Assembly (NCBI GenBank): GCA_964017045.1
Contig: OZ024794.1
Location: forward strand, 434,001-498,000
Direction: 5' to 3'
DNA from: Omphiscola glabra
Lineage: Eukaryota; Mollusca; Gastropoda; Lymnaeidae
DNA length: 64,000 bases
Shown one piece after another: positions 22,660 to 35,088 of the stretch. Within the stretch, counting starts at the first letter, position 1. Every line of letters starts with the position of its first letter. The notes beneath the pieces are model-generated. The model was not told where the DNA came from, made no database searches, and saw only the letters and a list, made by a program, of their open reading frames with translations. The translations under genes and the position numbers were made by a program.

Positions 22660-23635
22660 TTATATCGCTTTTCTTAGTGTTCCATGTCGTAGTTAAAGCA
22701 AGACATATCTATAAAATATGTCATGAGCGAAGTGCGAACCCCTCAAACCATGTTTCTCAAATTGAAAGAGAGAAGACCGATGGACTAGATCAATTTATGA
22801 AACACACAAGAAAGAAAAAAAATCAAATAGCTCAGCAGAAACATGTTCTCGTATGGCATCTTTAGATTGTCTTACATTCAGTTTTTTCATTGCTTCTAAT
22901 GATCAAAGACGAATCGTGAAGCAATGTGCCGACAATTTCCCTACATCTTCTAATTGAATTAAAAACAGTGATAAAGCACAGTGAGACTGTTGAAACCTCT
23001 TTGATTAAATAAAACTGCATAAATTGAAATAAGAAAGAGTTAAGCTGTCTCTGACAAATGATTTGATGAGTTCAGCTGTCTCTGACACTGGATGGATGGA
23101 CGAGTTGGGGATTTTGTCATTTTATGAACGCAAACATTGATAGTCCTATGTTAACTAAGGAATTTGTCAATCTTGGCCTAGTACAAGTGATTGGCAGCAT
23201 GCCGACCAGAATATGTTTACGAATTTGGGAAAACAGGCTATCCAAATTTGGTTGTCATTGAAAAATGATATAGTCTGTATAACTACGGACGGTGCCAGTG
23301 TGATGACCGTATTAGGACGTGAAACAGCGCTGTACCATCAACAATGTCTCTCTCCAGATGTACACCTGGCAATCATAGACGTCCTTTATAAAAAAAGAAA
23401 ACACTTCAACCTCAGCAACATCAACCTGAATACGAAAAAGATTCTGATAATTTTGAATGTGATGATGGTTGTGGAAACTATGGCTTTCATGTATCAGATC
23501 ATTAAAAATAATAAATTTCTTTTGAAAGATTTAAACAAAAGAGGCCGCAAGCTAACATTTTCAGAAAGTCGTCCAAACGAAAATACGATTTTTCAGAAAT
23601 TTGTAAAAGAAAAATGGCAAGAAATCGGCCATGAA
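22660..23635 (+). pseudogene. hAT-family (ZBED-type) transposase relic
   Basis: Blocks of a transposase can be read in shifting plus-strand frames: a basic segment near 22720-22830 (TDGLDQFMKHTRKKK), RMASLDCLTFSFF at about 22850-22895, SLTLDGWT near 23080 and VNLGLVQVIGSMP near 23170. Then comes the open frame from 23213 with DIVCITTDGASVM, HQQCL and HLAIIDVLYKK. In hAT transposases the Asp of the TDGA-like segment belongs to the RNase H-like catalytic core. At least four stops or frame changes separate the blocks, and the C-terminal catalytic and dimerisation region is missing. The 151-codon frame at 23213-23668 runs into the 24-bp array, which supplies its last residues (about 134 on). Family assignment is from motif recall. 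Confidence 0.78.
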
Positions 23636-26600
23636 AATAAAATGAAAAAGACCATGACAATGGCATGAAATAGACCATGAAATTGTCATGAAATAAGCCA
23701 TGAAAATGGCATGAAATGAACCATGAAAAGGGTATAAAAAAAGTCATGAAAATGAAACATGACAAATCCATAAAATTGGCCGTGAACATGGCATGAAATG
23801 GGTCATGAAAATAGTATGAAATAGGCAATAAAAATGGCATGAAATAGATCATGAAAGTGGCATGAAATAGGCCATGACAAGGGCATGAAATAAGCCATGA
23901 AAATAGTATGAAATAGGCAATGAAAATGGCATTAAATAGGGCATAAAAATGGCATGAAAATGCGATTAAAATTGCATGAAATAAGCCATGAAAATGGCGT
24001 GAATTAAGCCATGAAAATGGCATAAAATAGACTATAAAAATATCATGAAATGGGCCATGAAAATGGCATGAAAACGAACATGAAAATGGCATGGAATAGG
24101 AAATCAAAAAGGCATGAAATAGGCCATGAAAGTTGCATTAAATAGGCCATGAAAGTGGCATGAAATAAGCCATGAAAATGGAATAAAATGGATCATGAAA
24201 ATGGCATAAAATGGGTTATAAAAAAAGCCACGAAAATGACATGAAATAGGCCATGAAAATGGCATGAAATAGTCCATGACAATAGCATGAAATAGGCCAG
24301 AAAAGTCCATAAAATAGGTCATGAAAGTGGCATGAAATAGGCCATGAAAAAGGCATAAAATAGGCCATGAAAATGAAATAAAATAAACTTTGAAAATGGC
24401 ATAAAATAGGCATGAAAATGTCATGAAATAGGCCATAAAAATAGTTTGAAATAGGCAATAAAAATGGCATGAATTAAGCCATGAAAATGGCATAAAATTA
24501 ACTATGAAAATGGCATAAAATGGGCCATACAAATGGCATGAAATAGTACCTGAACAGGACATGGAATAGGTCATCAAAATGGCATGAAATAGGCCATGAA
24601 AATTGCATAAAATAGGCCATAAAAGTGGCATGAAATGGGCAACGAAAATGGGATAAAATGGTTTATGAATATGGCATAAAATGGGTCGTGCAAATAACAC
24701 GTAATGGGTCATAAAAAGGCCATGAAAATGGCATGAAATAGGAAATGAAAGTTGCATGAAATAGGCCATGAAATGGCATGAAATAAGCCATAAAAATGGC
24801 ATGAAATAAGCCAAACAAGTGGCATAAAATGTGCCATGAAAATGGCATGAAATGGGTCATAAGAAATGGCATGAAACGGGCCATTAAAATGGAATAAATT
24901 AGGCCAAGAAAATGGCATGAAATTGTAAAAGGAAAATGGCATGAAATAGGACATGAAAATGGATTGAACTTGGCCATGAAAGTGGCATGAAATAGGACAT
25001 GAAAGTGGCATGAACTAGGCCATAAGAAAAGGCATGAAATTGGCCATGAAAATAAATGGCATTAATTGGGCCATCACAATGGCATGAAATGGGCCAAGAA
25101 AATGGCATGAAATAGGCATGAAAATGGCATGTTCTAAGTTATTAAAATGGAATACAAAGCGATTAAAAGGGTATGAAATTGGTCATGAAAGTTCCATAAA
25201 ATAGGCCATGAAAGTGGCATGAAATCTGCCAAGACAAAGGCATGAAATATGCCATGAAAATGGCATGAAATAGGCTATGAAAATGGCATAAAATAGGCAT
25301 AAAAAGGGTATGAAAAGGGCCATGAAAATGGCATAAAATAAGCCATGAAAATGACATGAAATTTGCCCAAAAAATGTCTTAAAATGGGTAATGAATATGG
25401 CATAAAATAGGTAATGCAAATGGCATGAAATTAGTCATAAAAAATGCCATGAAAATGGCATGAAAAAGGCCATGAAAATAATATGAAATAGGCTATGAAA
25501 ATAGCATGAAATAGGCCATGAAAGTGGCATGAAAAATGCCATGCAAATGGCATGAAATAGGACATGAAAAAGGCATGAAATAAGCCATGAAAATGGATTG
25601 AAATGGGCATGAAAATGGAATGAAATAAGCTATGACAATGGCATGAAATAGGCAATTAAAGTGGCATGAAATAGGCCATGAAAATGGCATGAAATAGGCA
25701 ATGAAAACGGCATTGAATAGGCCATGAAAATGGCATGAAATATGTCATGAAAACAGATTAAAATAGGACATGAAAGTGGCATGAAATAGGACATGGAAAT
25801 GGCATGAAATAGGACATAAAAATGGCATGAAATAGACCATGAACGGGGCATGAAATAGGCCATAAAAATGATATGAATTAGGCTATGAAAATAGCATGAA
25901 ATAGGCCATGAAAGTGGCATGAAAAAGGCCATGGAAATGGCATGAAATAGGACATAAAAAGGATCATAAAAATGGATTGAAATAGGGCCTAAAAAGGGCA
26001 TGAAATAAGCCATGAAAATGGATTGAAATAGGCATGAAAATGTCATGAAATGAGCTATGACAATGGCATGAAATAGGCCATTAAAGTGGCATGAAATATG
26101 TCATGAAAACAGATTAAAATAGGACATGAAAGTGGCATGAAATAGGACATGGAAATGGCATGAAATAGGACATAAAAATGGCATGAAATAGACCATGAAC
26201 GGGGCATGAAATAGGCCATAAAAATGATATGAATTAGGCTATGAAAATAGCATGAAATAGGCCATGAAAGTAGCATGAAAAAGGCCATGGAAATGGCATG
26301 AAATAGGACATAAAAAGGATCATAAAAATGGATTGAAATAGGGCCTAAAAAGGGCATGAAATAAGCCATGAAAATGGATTGAAATAGGCATGAAAATGTC
26401 ATGAAATGAGCTATGACAATGGCATGAAATAGGCCATTAAAGTGGCATGAAATAGGCCATGAAAATGGCAAGAAATATGCAAAGGAACAGGAATGGAATA
26501 TACCATGAATAATGCATGAAATTGGTCATTAAAACAGATTGAAATAGGCCATGAAAGTGGCATGAAATAGGACATGAAAATGGCATTAAAAAGGCCATGA

Positions 26601-29600
26601 AAATGGCATGAATTGGGCATGAAAAAAGGCATAAAATAGGTCATGAAAGTGGCATGAAATAGGCCATAAAAATGATATGAAATAGGCTATGAAAATAGCA
26701 TGAAATAGGTCATGAAAATAAATGGCATAAATTGGGCCATCACAATGGCATGAAATAGGATATAAAAAGGGCATGAAATAGGCCAAGAAAAAGGCATGAA
26801 ATAGGCATGAAAATGGCATGTTCTAGGTCATTAAAATGGAATAAAATAGCCATTAAAAGGGTATGAAATTGGTCATAAAAGTTCCATAAAATAGGCCATG
26901 CAAGTGGCATGGAATTAGCAACGAAGAAGAAATGAAATAGGACATGAAAATGGCATCGAATAGGTTATCAAAACTGCATGAAATAGGCCATGAAAGTTGC
27001 ATGAAATAGGCCATGAAAGTGGCATGAAATAAGCCTTGAAAATGGCATGAAATTGGCCAAGAAAATGTCGTAAAATGGGTTATGAATATGGCATAAAATG
27101 GGTCAGCAAATGGCATGAAATGGACCATGAAATAGGCCATGAAATGGGCCATGAAATAGGCCATGAAATAGGACATAAAAATGGAATGAAATAGGACATA
27201 AAAATGGTATGAAATAGACCATGAACCTGGCATGAAAAGGGCCATAAAAATAACATGAAATGGGCTATGAAAATAGCATGAAATAGGTCATGAAAGTGGC
27301 ATGAAAAAGGCCATGTTAATGGCATAAAATAGGACATGAAATAGGTTATGAAAATATATTGAAATAGGGCATAAAAAGGCATGAAATAAGCCATGAAAAT
27401 GGATTGAAATAGGCATGACAATGGCATGAAATAAGCTAGACAAAGGCATGAAATAGGCAATTGAAGTGGCATGAAATTGGCCATTAAAAAAGGCTGGAAT
27501 AGACCATGACAATAGCATGAAACAGGCCATGAATGTGGCTCGAAATAGTCCATGAATATGTTATGAAATACGTCATGAAAACAGATTGAAATAGGCCATG
27601 AGAGTGGCATGAAATATGCCATAAAAATGATATGAAATAGGCTATGAAAATAGCATGAAATATGCCATGAAAGTGGCATGAAAAAGGCCATGGAAATTGC
27701 ATGAAATAGGACATGAAATAGGTCATGAAATTGGATTGAAATAGGGCATAAAAAAGGCATGAAATACGTCATGAAAATGGCATGAAATATGCAATGGAAA
27801 AAGCATAGAATATGCCATTAATTGGCATGAAGTAGGCCATGAATATGGCACGAAATAGTTCATGCATATGGCATAAAATCGGCCATGAAAACAGATTGAA
27901 ATAGGCCATAAAATTGGCATGAAATAGGACATGAAAATGGCATTAAATAGGCCATGAAAATGGCATGAATTAGGCATGAAAAAAGGCATAAAATAGGACA
28001 TGAAAGTGGCATGAAATAGGCAATAAAAATGGAATGAAATAAGCAATAAAAAGGCATGAAATAGGTCATGAAAATGGCATGAATTAGGCTATAAAAATGG
28101 CATGCAATAGGTCATGAAAATGGCATAAATTGGGTCAGCAAAATGACATGAAATATGCCATAGAAATGGCTAAAAAATGGGCCTGAAAATGGCATGAAAT
28201 AGGTAAAGAATATGGCATAAAATAGGCATAAAAGTGGCATGAAGTAGGCCATAAAAAGGCATGAAAAAGGCCATGAAACATGCATTAAATATGCTATGAA
28301 AATGGAATACAATAGGCTAGAAAATAGCATGAAATAGGCCATTAAAATAGTTTGAAATAGGCTATAAAAATGGCATGAAATGGGCCATGAAAATGGCATA
28401 AAATAGAACATGACATTGGCATCGAATAGGTCATCAAAACTGCATGAAATAGGCCATGAAAGTTGCATGAAATAAGCCATGAAAGTGGCATGAAATAAGA
28501 CACGAGAAAGGCATAAAATAGGTAATGTAATAGTCATTAAATAAGCCATGAAAATGGAATGAAATGGGCCAAGAAAATAGAGTAAAATGGGTTATGAATA
28601 TGGCATAAAATGGGTCATGCAAATGGCGCGAAATGGGCCATAAAAAAGGCCATGAAAATGGCATGAAATACGACATGAAAATGGCATGAAATAGACCATG
28701 AACGTGGCATGAAATTTATCATAAAAATGATATGAAATAGGCTATGAAAATAGCATGAAATAGGCCATGAAAGTGGCATGAAAAAGGCCATGGAATTGGC
28801 ATGAAATAGGACATAGAATAGGTCATAAAAATGGATTGAAATAGGTTATGAAAGTGGCATGAAACAGGCCAGAAAGTGGCATGAAATATGCCATGAAAAT
28901 GGCATTAAATATGCCATGAAAAAGGCATTAAATATGCCATGAAAATGGCATGAAATAGGCATAAAAATGCATAAAATAGGCAATGAAAGTGGCATGAAAT
29001 AGGCCATCAAAATGACATGAAAAAAGCATTAAAAAGTCATGAAATAGGCCATGAAAATAGCATGAAGTAGGCTAAACAAATTACATCAAATAGGTCATGA
29101 AAATGGCATAAATTATGCCAGCAAAAACGAATGAAATATGCTATACAAAAGGCTAAAAAATGGGTCTGAAAATGGTTTGAAATAGTCTTTTAAAATGGGG
29201 CATAAAATGGCATGAAATAGGCCATGAAAATGCATGAAATAGGCAGGAAAAATGCATGAAATACGTCATTAAAATCGTATGAAATAGACAATAAAATTGG
29301 CATTAAATAGGTCGTGAAAATGGCATAAATTGGGTCATGAAATAATCTATGATGATGACATGAAATGGACATGAAATAGGTTAAGAAAATTGCATGAAAT
29401 AGGACAAGAAAGTTGCATGAAATAAGACATTAAAATGGCATGAAATAAGACATGAATGTTGCATGAAACATGCCATTAGTGGCATGAAATAGGCCATGAA
29501 AGTGGCATGAAGTAAGACATTAAAAAGGCATGAAAAAAGTAATGACATTTTCATGAAATGGGCCAATAAAATGGCGTAAAATGGGTTATGAATTTGGCAT

Positions 29601-29890
29601 AAAATTGGTCATGCAAATGGGCCATAAACAAAGGCAATGAAAATGGCATGAAATAGGCCATGAAAATAGCAGGAAATATGACATGAAAGTTGCATGAAAT
29701 AGACCATGAACGTGGCATGAAATGGGCCATGAAATAGGACATAAAAATGGAATGAAATAGGACATAAAAATGGCATGAAATAGACTATGAATGTGGCATG
29801 AAATGGGCCATAAAAATAGCATGAAATAGGCCATGAAAGTGGCATATAAAAGGCCATGTTAATGGCATAAAATAGGACATGAAAATTCAA
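23612..29890. repeat. 24-bp minisatellite, ~260 copies
   Basis: Diverged copies of GGCATGAAATAGGCCATGAA plus AATG. Frequent variants are AAAGTGG, AAAATAGC, GGACATG, TAAGCCATG and GATTGAAAT. It is older and more mixed than the other large arrays but holds recent internal duplications, for example a 356-bp block at 25741-26096 repeated at 26097-26452. Read on the minus strand the unit gives Phe/His/Met/Pro-rich frames up to 236 codons, which I treat as artefacts of the period. The left edge merges with the hAT relic. Confidence 0.96.
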
Positions 29891-30890
29891 TTAAGTTCAG
29901 ATTGGTGTAAATTATGTGTAAATTAGATGCAGATTTGTAAAAAGAATGTTTAAATTTGGTGTAGATTTTGTGAAATTTAGGTGCATATTTTGTGAAAATG
30001 AGGTGTACATTTGGTGTAAATTCAGTGTACCTTTTATAATGTGTAAATTTGGTGTTGTTTTGGTGTAAATTAGATGTGGTTTACGTGTAAATTATGTGTA
30101 AATTGTGTGTATATTTGGTGTAAATCGTGTGCATATTTGGTGTAAAATTAGTGTAAATTTGTGTAGATTTGGTGCAAAATAGCTGTAGATTTGATGTAAA
30201 TTAGGTGTAGATTAGGTGTAAATGATATGTAAATTCTGTGAAAATCAGGTGTAATAAGGTGTATCGGTGCCAATTAAGTGTAGATTTGGTGTAAATTATG
30301 TATAAATTTGGTTTAGATTTGGTTCTAATTAGGTTTAGATTTGTGTAAATAATGTGTAGATTCGGGAAAAATTTGGTGTAGATTTGCTGCAAAGTAGGTG
30401 TAGATTTAATATAAATTTAGGTGCAGATTTTTTGACAAATTAAGTGTAGATTTGGTCTAAAATATGTTTAAATTAGGTGTAGATTTGGTGAAAATTAAGT
30501 GTAGATTAAATGTAAATTAAGTGTAAGTTTGGTGTATATTTGGTACCAATTAAGTGTAGATTTGGTGTAAATAATGTGTAAATTAGGTTTAGATTTGGTG
30601 AAAATTAGGTGCAGATTAGGTGAAAACTAGGTGTAGATTTGGTGCAAATTTGGTCTAGATTTGATGACAAATAGGTCTAATTTCGTGTAAATTATGTGTA
30701 AATTTGGTTTATTTTTAATGCTATTTGGTATAGATTTGGCGAAAATAATGTGTAAATGTCGTGTAGATTTGGTGTACAATAGTTGTAGTTTACCTGTAAA
30801 CTATGTTTAAATTTGGTGTAGATTTGGTGTAAATTATGTGCAAATTTGGTGTAGATTTGGTACCAATTAAGTGTAGATTTGGTGCAAAAT
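29891..30890. repeat. 11/12-bp degenerate repeat (GTGTAAATTAG / GTGTAGATTTG)
   Basis: About 1 kb of alternating short units such as GTGTAAATTAG and GTGTAGATTTG, often combined as 22- to 24-bp dimers. It abuts arrays on both sides. Confidence 0.9.
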
Positions 30891-31500
30891 AATATTAAAT
30901 GTTGTAACATAATATGTACATCTCGTAAAATAATGTGTATATCGTATCATAATGTTAAATCGTGTAATATAATGTGTTCATCTTGTTACATAATGTGTAC
31001 ACCATGTAACATAATGTGTACATATTGTAACATAATATTAAATTTTATAACAGTGTGTACATCTTTCTCATAATGTGTACACCTAGTAACATAATATGTA
31101 TATCTTGTAACATAATGTGTACATCTAGTAACATAATGTTAAATATTGTAACATTATGTGTACATATTGTGCATAATATGTTCATCTTGTAACATAATGT
31201 CTACATCTTTTAACATAATGTTAAATCTTCAAACCTAATGTGTACATCTTGTAATATAAGGTGTACATCTTGTAACATAATGTTAAATCTTGTAACATAA
31301 TGTGTTCATCTTGTAACATAATGTGTACACCATGTAACATAATTTGTACATCGTGTAACATAATATTAATTTTTTTAACAGTGTGTACATCTTCCTCATA
31401 CTGTGTTTCTTATTGTAACATAATGTGTACATCTTGTAACATACTGTGTCCATCTTGTAATATAATGTGTACACCTTGTAACGTGTACATTTTCAAACAT
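30891..31500. repeat. 21-bp minisatellite
   Basis: About 28 copies of a 21-bp unit, CTTGTAACATAATGTGTACA plus T, with ATGTTAAAT and ATGTGTTCAT variants. The first unit blends with the preceding repeat. Confidence 0.93.
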
Positions 31501-32121
31501 ACAATTTAAAAAACATTTAGTGTCATGCGTCTTTGCCGAGACTGTTTGTCGCCTTTACGTTATGACAGAGAAGAGAAACCATTTAGTGACATTTGCTTGA
31601 TTTTTTCTGATGTTGAGACACCATTTTAGAGACACGTCCTTGATTTGTTTCTGACGTTGAGACACCCTTTGGTGACGTCTGCTACATGTGTTTTTTATGT
31701 TAACACACCATTTAGGTGACACCTAGTGTAGGTTATGGCAGAGTGCTAAACATTTTATAGGTGACGTCAAAGCCAAATCAAAAAAGACATGCGAGATTTA
31801 ATGATCACTACAGCTGTACTTTGATGCATAATTAGGTCAACACACAAGCTATAACACTGGATTAACGCTTTGTGCTATTGTACACAACGTTTTACGAAAT
31901 CTTGATTTTAGATGTGTGCTATTGCGCACAACATTCAAAGATCTTTGGATTTCGGGTACTTGCAATCTAATATATCTGCATTAAAAATGTTTTCTATTAT
32001 ACACACAATTCTAAGATCTTTGGATTAAAGATTCCTTCTAGGTTTAAAACATGCTAATTTTTATTGATTAATTATGCATGCTGTAGTAAAAAGGATTCTA
32101 GGATCTCTAGATTAAAGGTTC
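31501..32121. other. Spacer with diverged duplications
   Basis: Around 31575-31740 about three decayed ~55-bp units share TTGAGACACC and TTTAGTGACA. Around 31850-32110 a second decayed set shares AAGATCTTTGGATT and GCTATTGTACACAAC. No gene recognised. Confidence 0.5.
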
Positions 32122-32690
32122 AATTTAAATCTGTATTTCTACGTGGTATGTAAGAGAAAGCTGCGGGCTGGGAAGTTGGGAGACCGAGTTTGGGAGGTAT
32201 GTGATGACGTGGAAGTAAGACCTGACCCTCTTTGCATCACCAACGACTTCAGCTTCGATGACGGCGTCTCTTACCTCTACGGGTGCCATGTTTACTCTTT
32301 GGACCCCAGTGTGGGGAGCAAGCCCCACAATGGGTCAGGCAAGGTCCATTTTTACGACCTGGGGCTCTATGGCAAGACTGGTCACACTATGGAAAGATTT
32401 CAAACTGGCAAATGTAAACATTGAAAGATCTGCGTGTATTTTTAAAATGTTCCAATATCCCTATAAACATTCTTAATATGGATATTGGGCAAAGGGAGTG
32501 GTCTGCACTTCCAGACATGCTGGCTACTGGTCAGCTAGAGAATGTTAAGCAGCTCTACTTTGAATATCATTCCATCTGGAGTTGTCGCAAACATGTCGTG
32601 TTGCCCCAATTAAAGTTGTTCCGAGGTTTGAGAAAGGCTTGGCTTTAAGAAATTTTCGGTCAACAAAAATATGAAAACCCCCAGTAACAT
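32122..32690 (+). pseudogene. METTL24-like methyltransferase pseudogene or fragment
   Basis: The frame through 32143-32415 has family blocks in order: VCKRKLRAGKLGD, WEVCDD, NDFSFDD, YGCHVYSLDPS and VHFYDLGLYGKTG. A frameshift near 32415-32460 then puts NILNMDIGQREWSALPDML and QLYFEYH in another frame (32454-32648), and the expected end (GFKKFSVNKN) lies in a third frame near 32640. These match the methyltransferase domain of METTL24-like proteins, which animals have in families. In these the NDFSFDD and GC-DPS blocks correspond to the SAM-binding fold and the MDI-EW block to a later strand. Residues usually between the Cys-Ile and Asn-Asp segments appear deleted. There is no start context, signal peptide or clear splice site, so I call it a pseudogene. 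An exon with sequencing errors is the alternative. It is the only host-gene-derived sequence I recognise here. Confidence 0.75.
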
Positions 32691-33295
32691 TGTTTAAATT
32701 CATTTTTTGATTAACCTTAGCTAGGTTTCATTCAAAAATAAATTGATCACATAAATATCTTCAATTTTATGTTATTAGCCATGGTGTATGAAAAAAGTGG
32801 TAAGTTTATTATAATAGGTAGATGTCACAGAAAAGAAATCACTGGCAAAAAAAAGTCACAGGAAAAAAGTCACAGAAAAAAGGAAAAAATATCACAGGAA
32901 AACTTTTTATTAGCCGTTATCTTAATTCCATATAAATGTGTATGACAGACTAAAAATCAGTAAATGGAAGTACAATTCACAGTAAGAAAAGAAACAGGAA
33001 AAATATTACAAAGTATGAAAATTAGACCTATTTACTAAAATGATGAGTATGAGAAAAATAAAATTAATACATAAGTCTGAAAATAAAGTATGGTAACAAA
33101 AAATATGTTGAATTATTTTATGAGAACAGGCAGAGGAACACACCGATAAGATTTGACAAGATTGTGGAACAAAGGAATTTTTATATCTGCGGGTCCAACG
33201 CCGCATTGGCCACATTGACCACATTGAGGCGACATTGACCACCTTGGGACCTTGAGGCCACATTTACCACATTGGGACCATTGATAGTTTTATTT
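32691..33295. other. AT-rich spacer
   Basis: No gene recognised. 32820-32900 has decayed CACAGAAAAAAG repeats and 33200-33290 decayed CCACATTGACCACATTG repeats. Confidence 0.45.
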
Positions 33296-33299
33296 GAAA

Positions 33300-33635
33300 A
33301 CCACAACCCCTAGTTTGTAACAATGATATTAGTTTTAGTTTGTAACAATGAGATTAGTTTTAGTTTGTAACAATGAGATTAGTTTTAGTTTGTAGCAATG
33401 AGATTAGTTTTAGTTTGTAACAATGAGATTAGTTTTAGTTTGTAGCAATGAGATTAGTTTTAGTTTGTAACAACGAGATTAGTTTTAGTTTGTAACAATG
33501 AGATTAGTTTTAGTTTGTAACAATGAGATTAGTTTTAGTTTGTAACAATTAGATTAGTTTTAGTTTGTAACAATTAGATTAGTTTTAGTTTGTAACAATG
33601 AGATTAGTTTTAGTTTGTAACAATGATATTTTTTT
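33300..33635. repeat. 25-bp minisatellite
   Basis: About 13 nearly identical copies of GAGATTAGTTTTAGTTTGTA plus ACAAT. Confidence 0.96.
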
Positions 33636-33814
33636 TCATTGTTAAAGGCTCATGTTGCAGAATCTTATTGTTGACTTGTATTTTGTCTATCTGATAAAAG
33701 CTTAACTTGAATTTGAACTTACAAACAGATCTGGTATCTTTAGAATGTGTGACCCTTATCTTATTACAACTATCTTATATTCTACAAAATCAGATATCTT
33801 TGATTATATATTGC

Positions 33815-34262
33815 TTTCTTCTTCTTCTATGTTTTGAGGGCCCACGATCAATAAATTGATCATTATGGCTCCTATGTTTCAGAGGAGTTTACGTTGTTAA
33901 TGTGCGTGGTTTTCAAGACAGGAAGCAATAGCCGCAAATGTGTCAAGTGTTGTCGCCTCAACTGTTGCTTTTGGAAGCTTTTTCCAGTTCCGTATTGTCT
34001 TTGGCAGGAATGAGGAGCTCTTGTACTGAGTTCTTGTTTTTAAAAGTCGTGACCTCTTCGCTGTCTAGGGGGGAAATTGACGAGTTTCTGTTTAATACTG
34101 GAGCAGTGGACCAGCCCATTTTTTATCTTGAACAACATCGAAAGTCCTCGTCGTTCTTCCAACGGTGACCAGCCTAATGTTTCCAGCATGCTGCCAACAC
34201 TAGAGGTGTTTCTATAGCGGTTCTATAGCGGTTCATGTCAAAGCGTGATGCCCGTGGTTAAG
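33815..34262 (-). mobile_element. Non-LTR retrotransposon 3' end (RT C-terminal region)
   Basis: Read on the minus strand from 34260 downwards, the translation gives ETLGWSPLEERR, then MLFKIKNGLVHC, and after a frame change SSSFLPKTIRNWKKLPKAT. This order is the usual C-terminal end of Jockey/CR1-group reverse transcriptase ORFs. Beyond the stop, the element ends in a GAAGAAGAAGAA tail at about 33815-33830 on the plus strand complement, as expected for a 3' end. The catalytic RT core is absent and the frame is broken. It is a 5'-truncated dead copy. Confidence 0.75.
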
Positions 34263-34289
34263 TTTTATGTTCCAAGTCTGGTCGGCTGT

Positions 34290-34412
34290 CATATTGGCAA
34301 CTGAACACGGAGAATATATCACAGAGTTATGGAAGTGGAAGGAGAATAGATCACAGAGTCGTGTAAGGGGAAGGAGAATATATCACAGAGTCATGGAAGT
34401 GGAACTAGCAAT
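34290..34412. repeat. ~40-bp repeat, three copies
   Basis: GGAGAATATATCACAGAGTC with TGGAAGTGGAA recurs three times at about 40-bp spacing. Confidence 0.85.
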
Positions 34413-34600
34413 TTAATATAAGGGAGTTAAGCATCATATTACATTACTTTGTGTGAAGATTGATCTAGTAATTTCCCATTTCCCTTGCCCATTAAATCTC
34501 TCCCATACATCCAAACGATTATTTCTCACTAATGTATTAAAACTTTTAACATTGACAGATCGATTTGTATGTGTCTATATGATCAATATACGTATAATTT
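34413..34600. other. Spacer
   Basis: No feature recognised. Confidence 0.35.
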
Positions 34601-34790
34601 GTGTTTGTTGGTTAGTCTGATGTCTGCATGTACCGATGTCTGTATGTTTGTCTTATGTCTGCATGTTTGTCTGATGTCTGCATGTACCGATGTCTGTATG
34701 TTTGTCTGATGACTGCATGTACCGATGTCTGTATGTGTTGTCTGAGTTCTGTATGTTTGTCTGATGTCTGCATGTCTCTTCAGTCTCGTC
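34601..34790. repeat. TGTCTGATGTCTGCATG-type degenerate repeat
   Basis: Alternating GATGTCTGCATGTACC and GATGTCTGTATGTTTGTCT units, about seven copies, with variable length. Confidence 0.8.
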
Positions 34791-35088
34791 GTTGTTTTCC
34801 TATTTAATTCTGCATCTTTGTCAATGAGAAGTGTAACACTTGATGATGTCCCGAATGTTCCATACTTTTATCTTTAGCACGAATGGACGGATAATCCAGC
34901 AGCTTTATGTAGCAAGAGTGATTGCCCCTTGTGCTAAACCATTCGAGTTATCTCAACAAACCAAGATAAATACAGACTAGGGAGAAATAAATCGGTTGCC
35001 AATAGCGCGACGAAAACGAGTTCACACGGCCCAAGCCCTCCAATCTTGTAAGTGATTTCCTAAATATTATGGAATTCGGGTGCCGAAA
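34791..35088. other. Low-repeat spacer
   Basis: No gene recognised. Confidence 0.35.

Noticed and set aside
23640..29890. Many minus-strand Phe/His/Met/Pro-rich ORFs as membrane proteins
   Set aside because: They follow the 24-bp unit in all phases and end wherever the unit varies. Hydrophobicity is a result of the CAT/TTT/ATG-rich complement.
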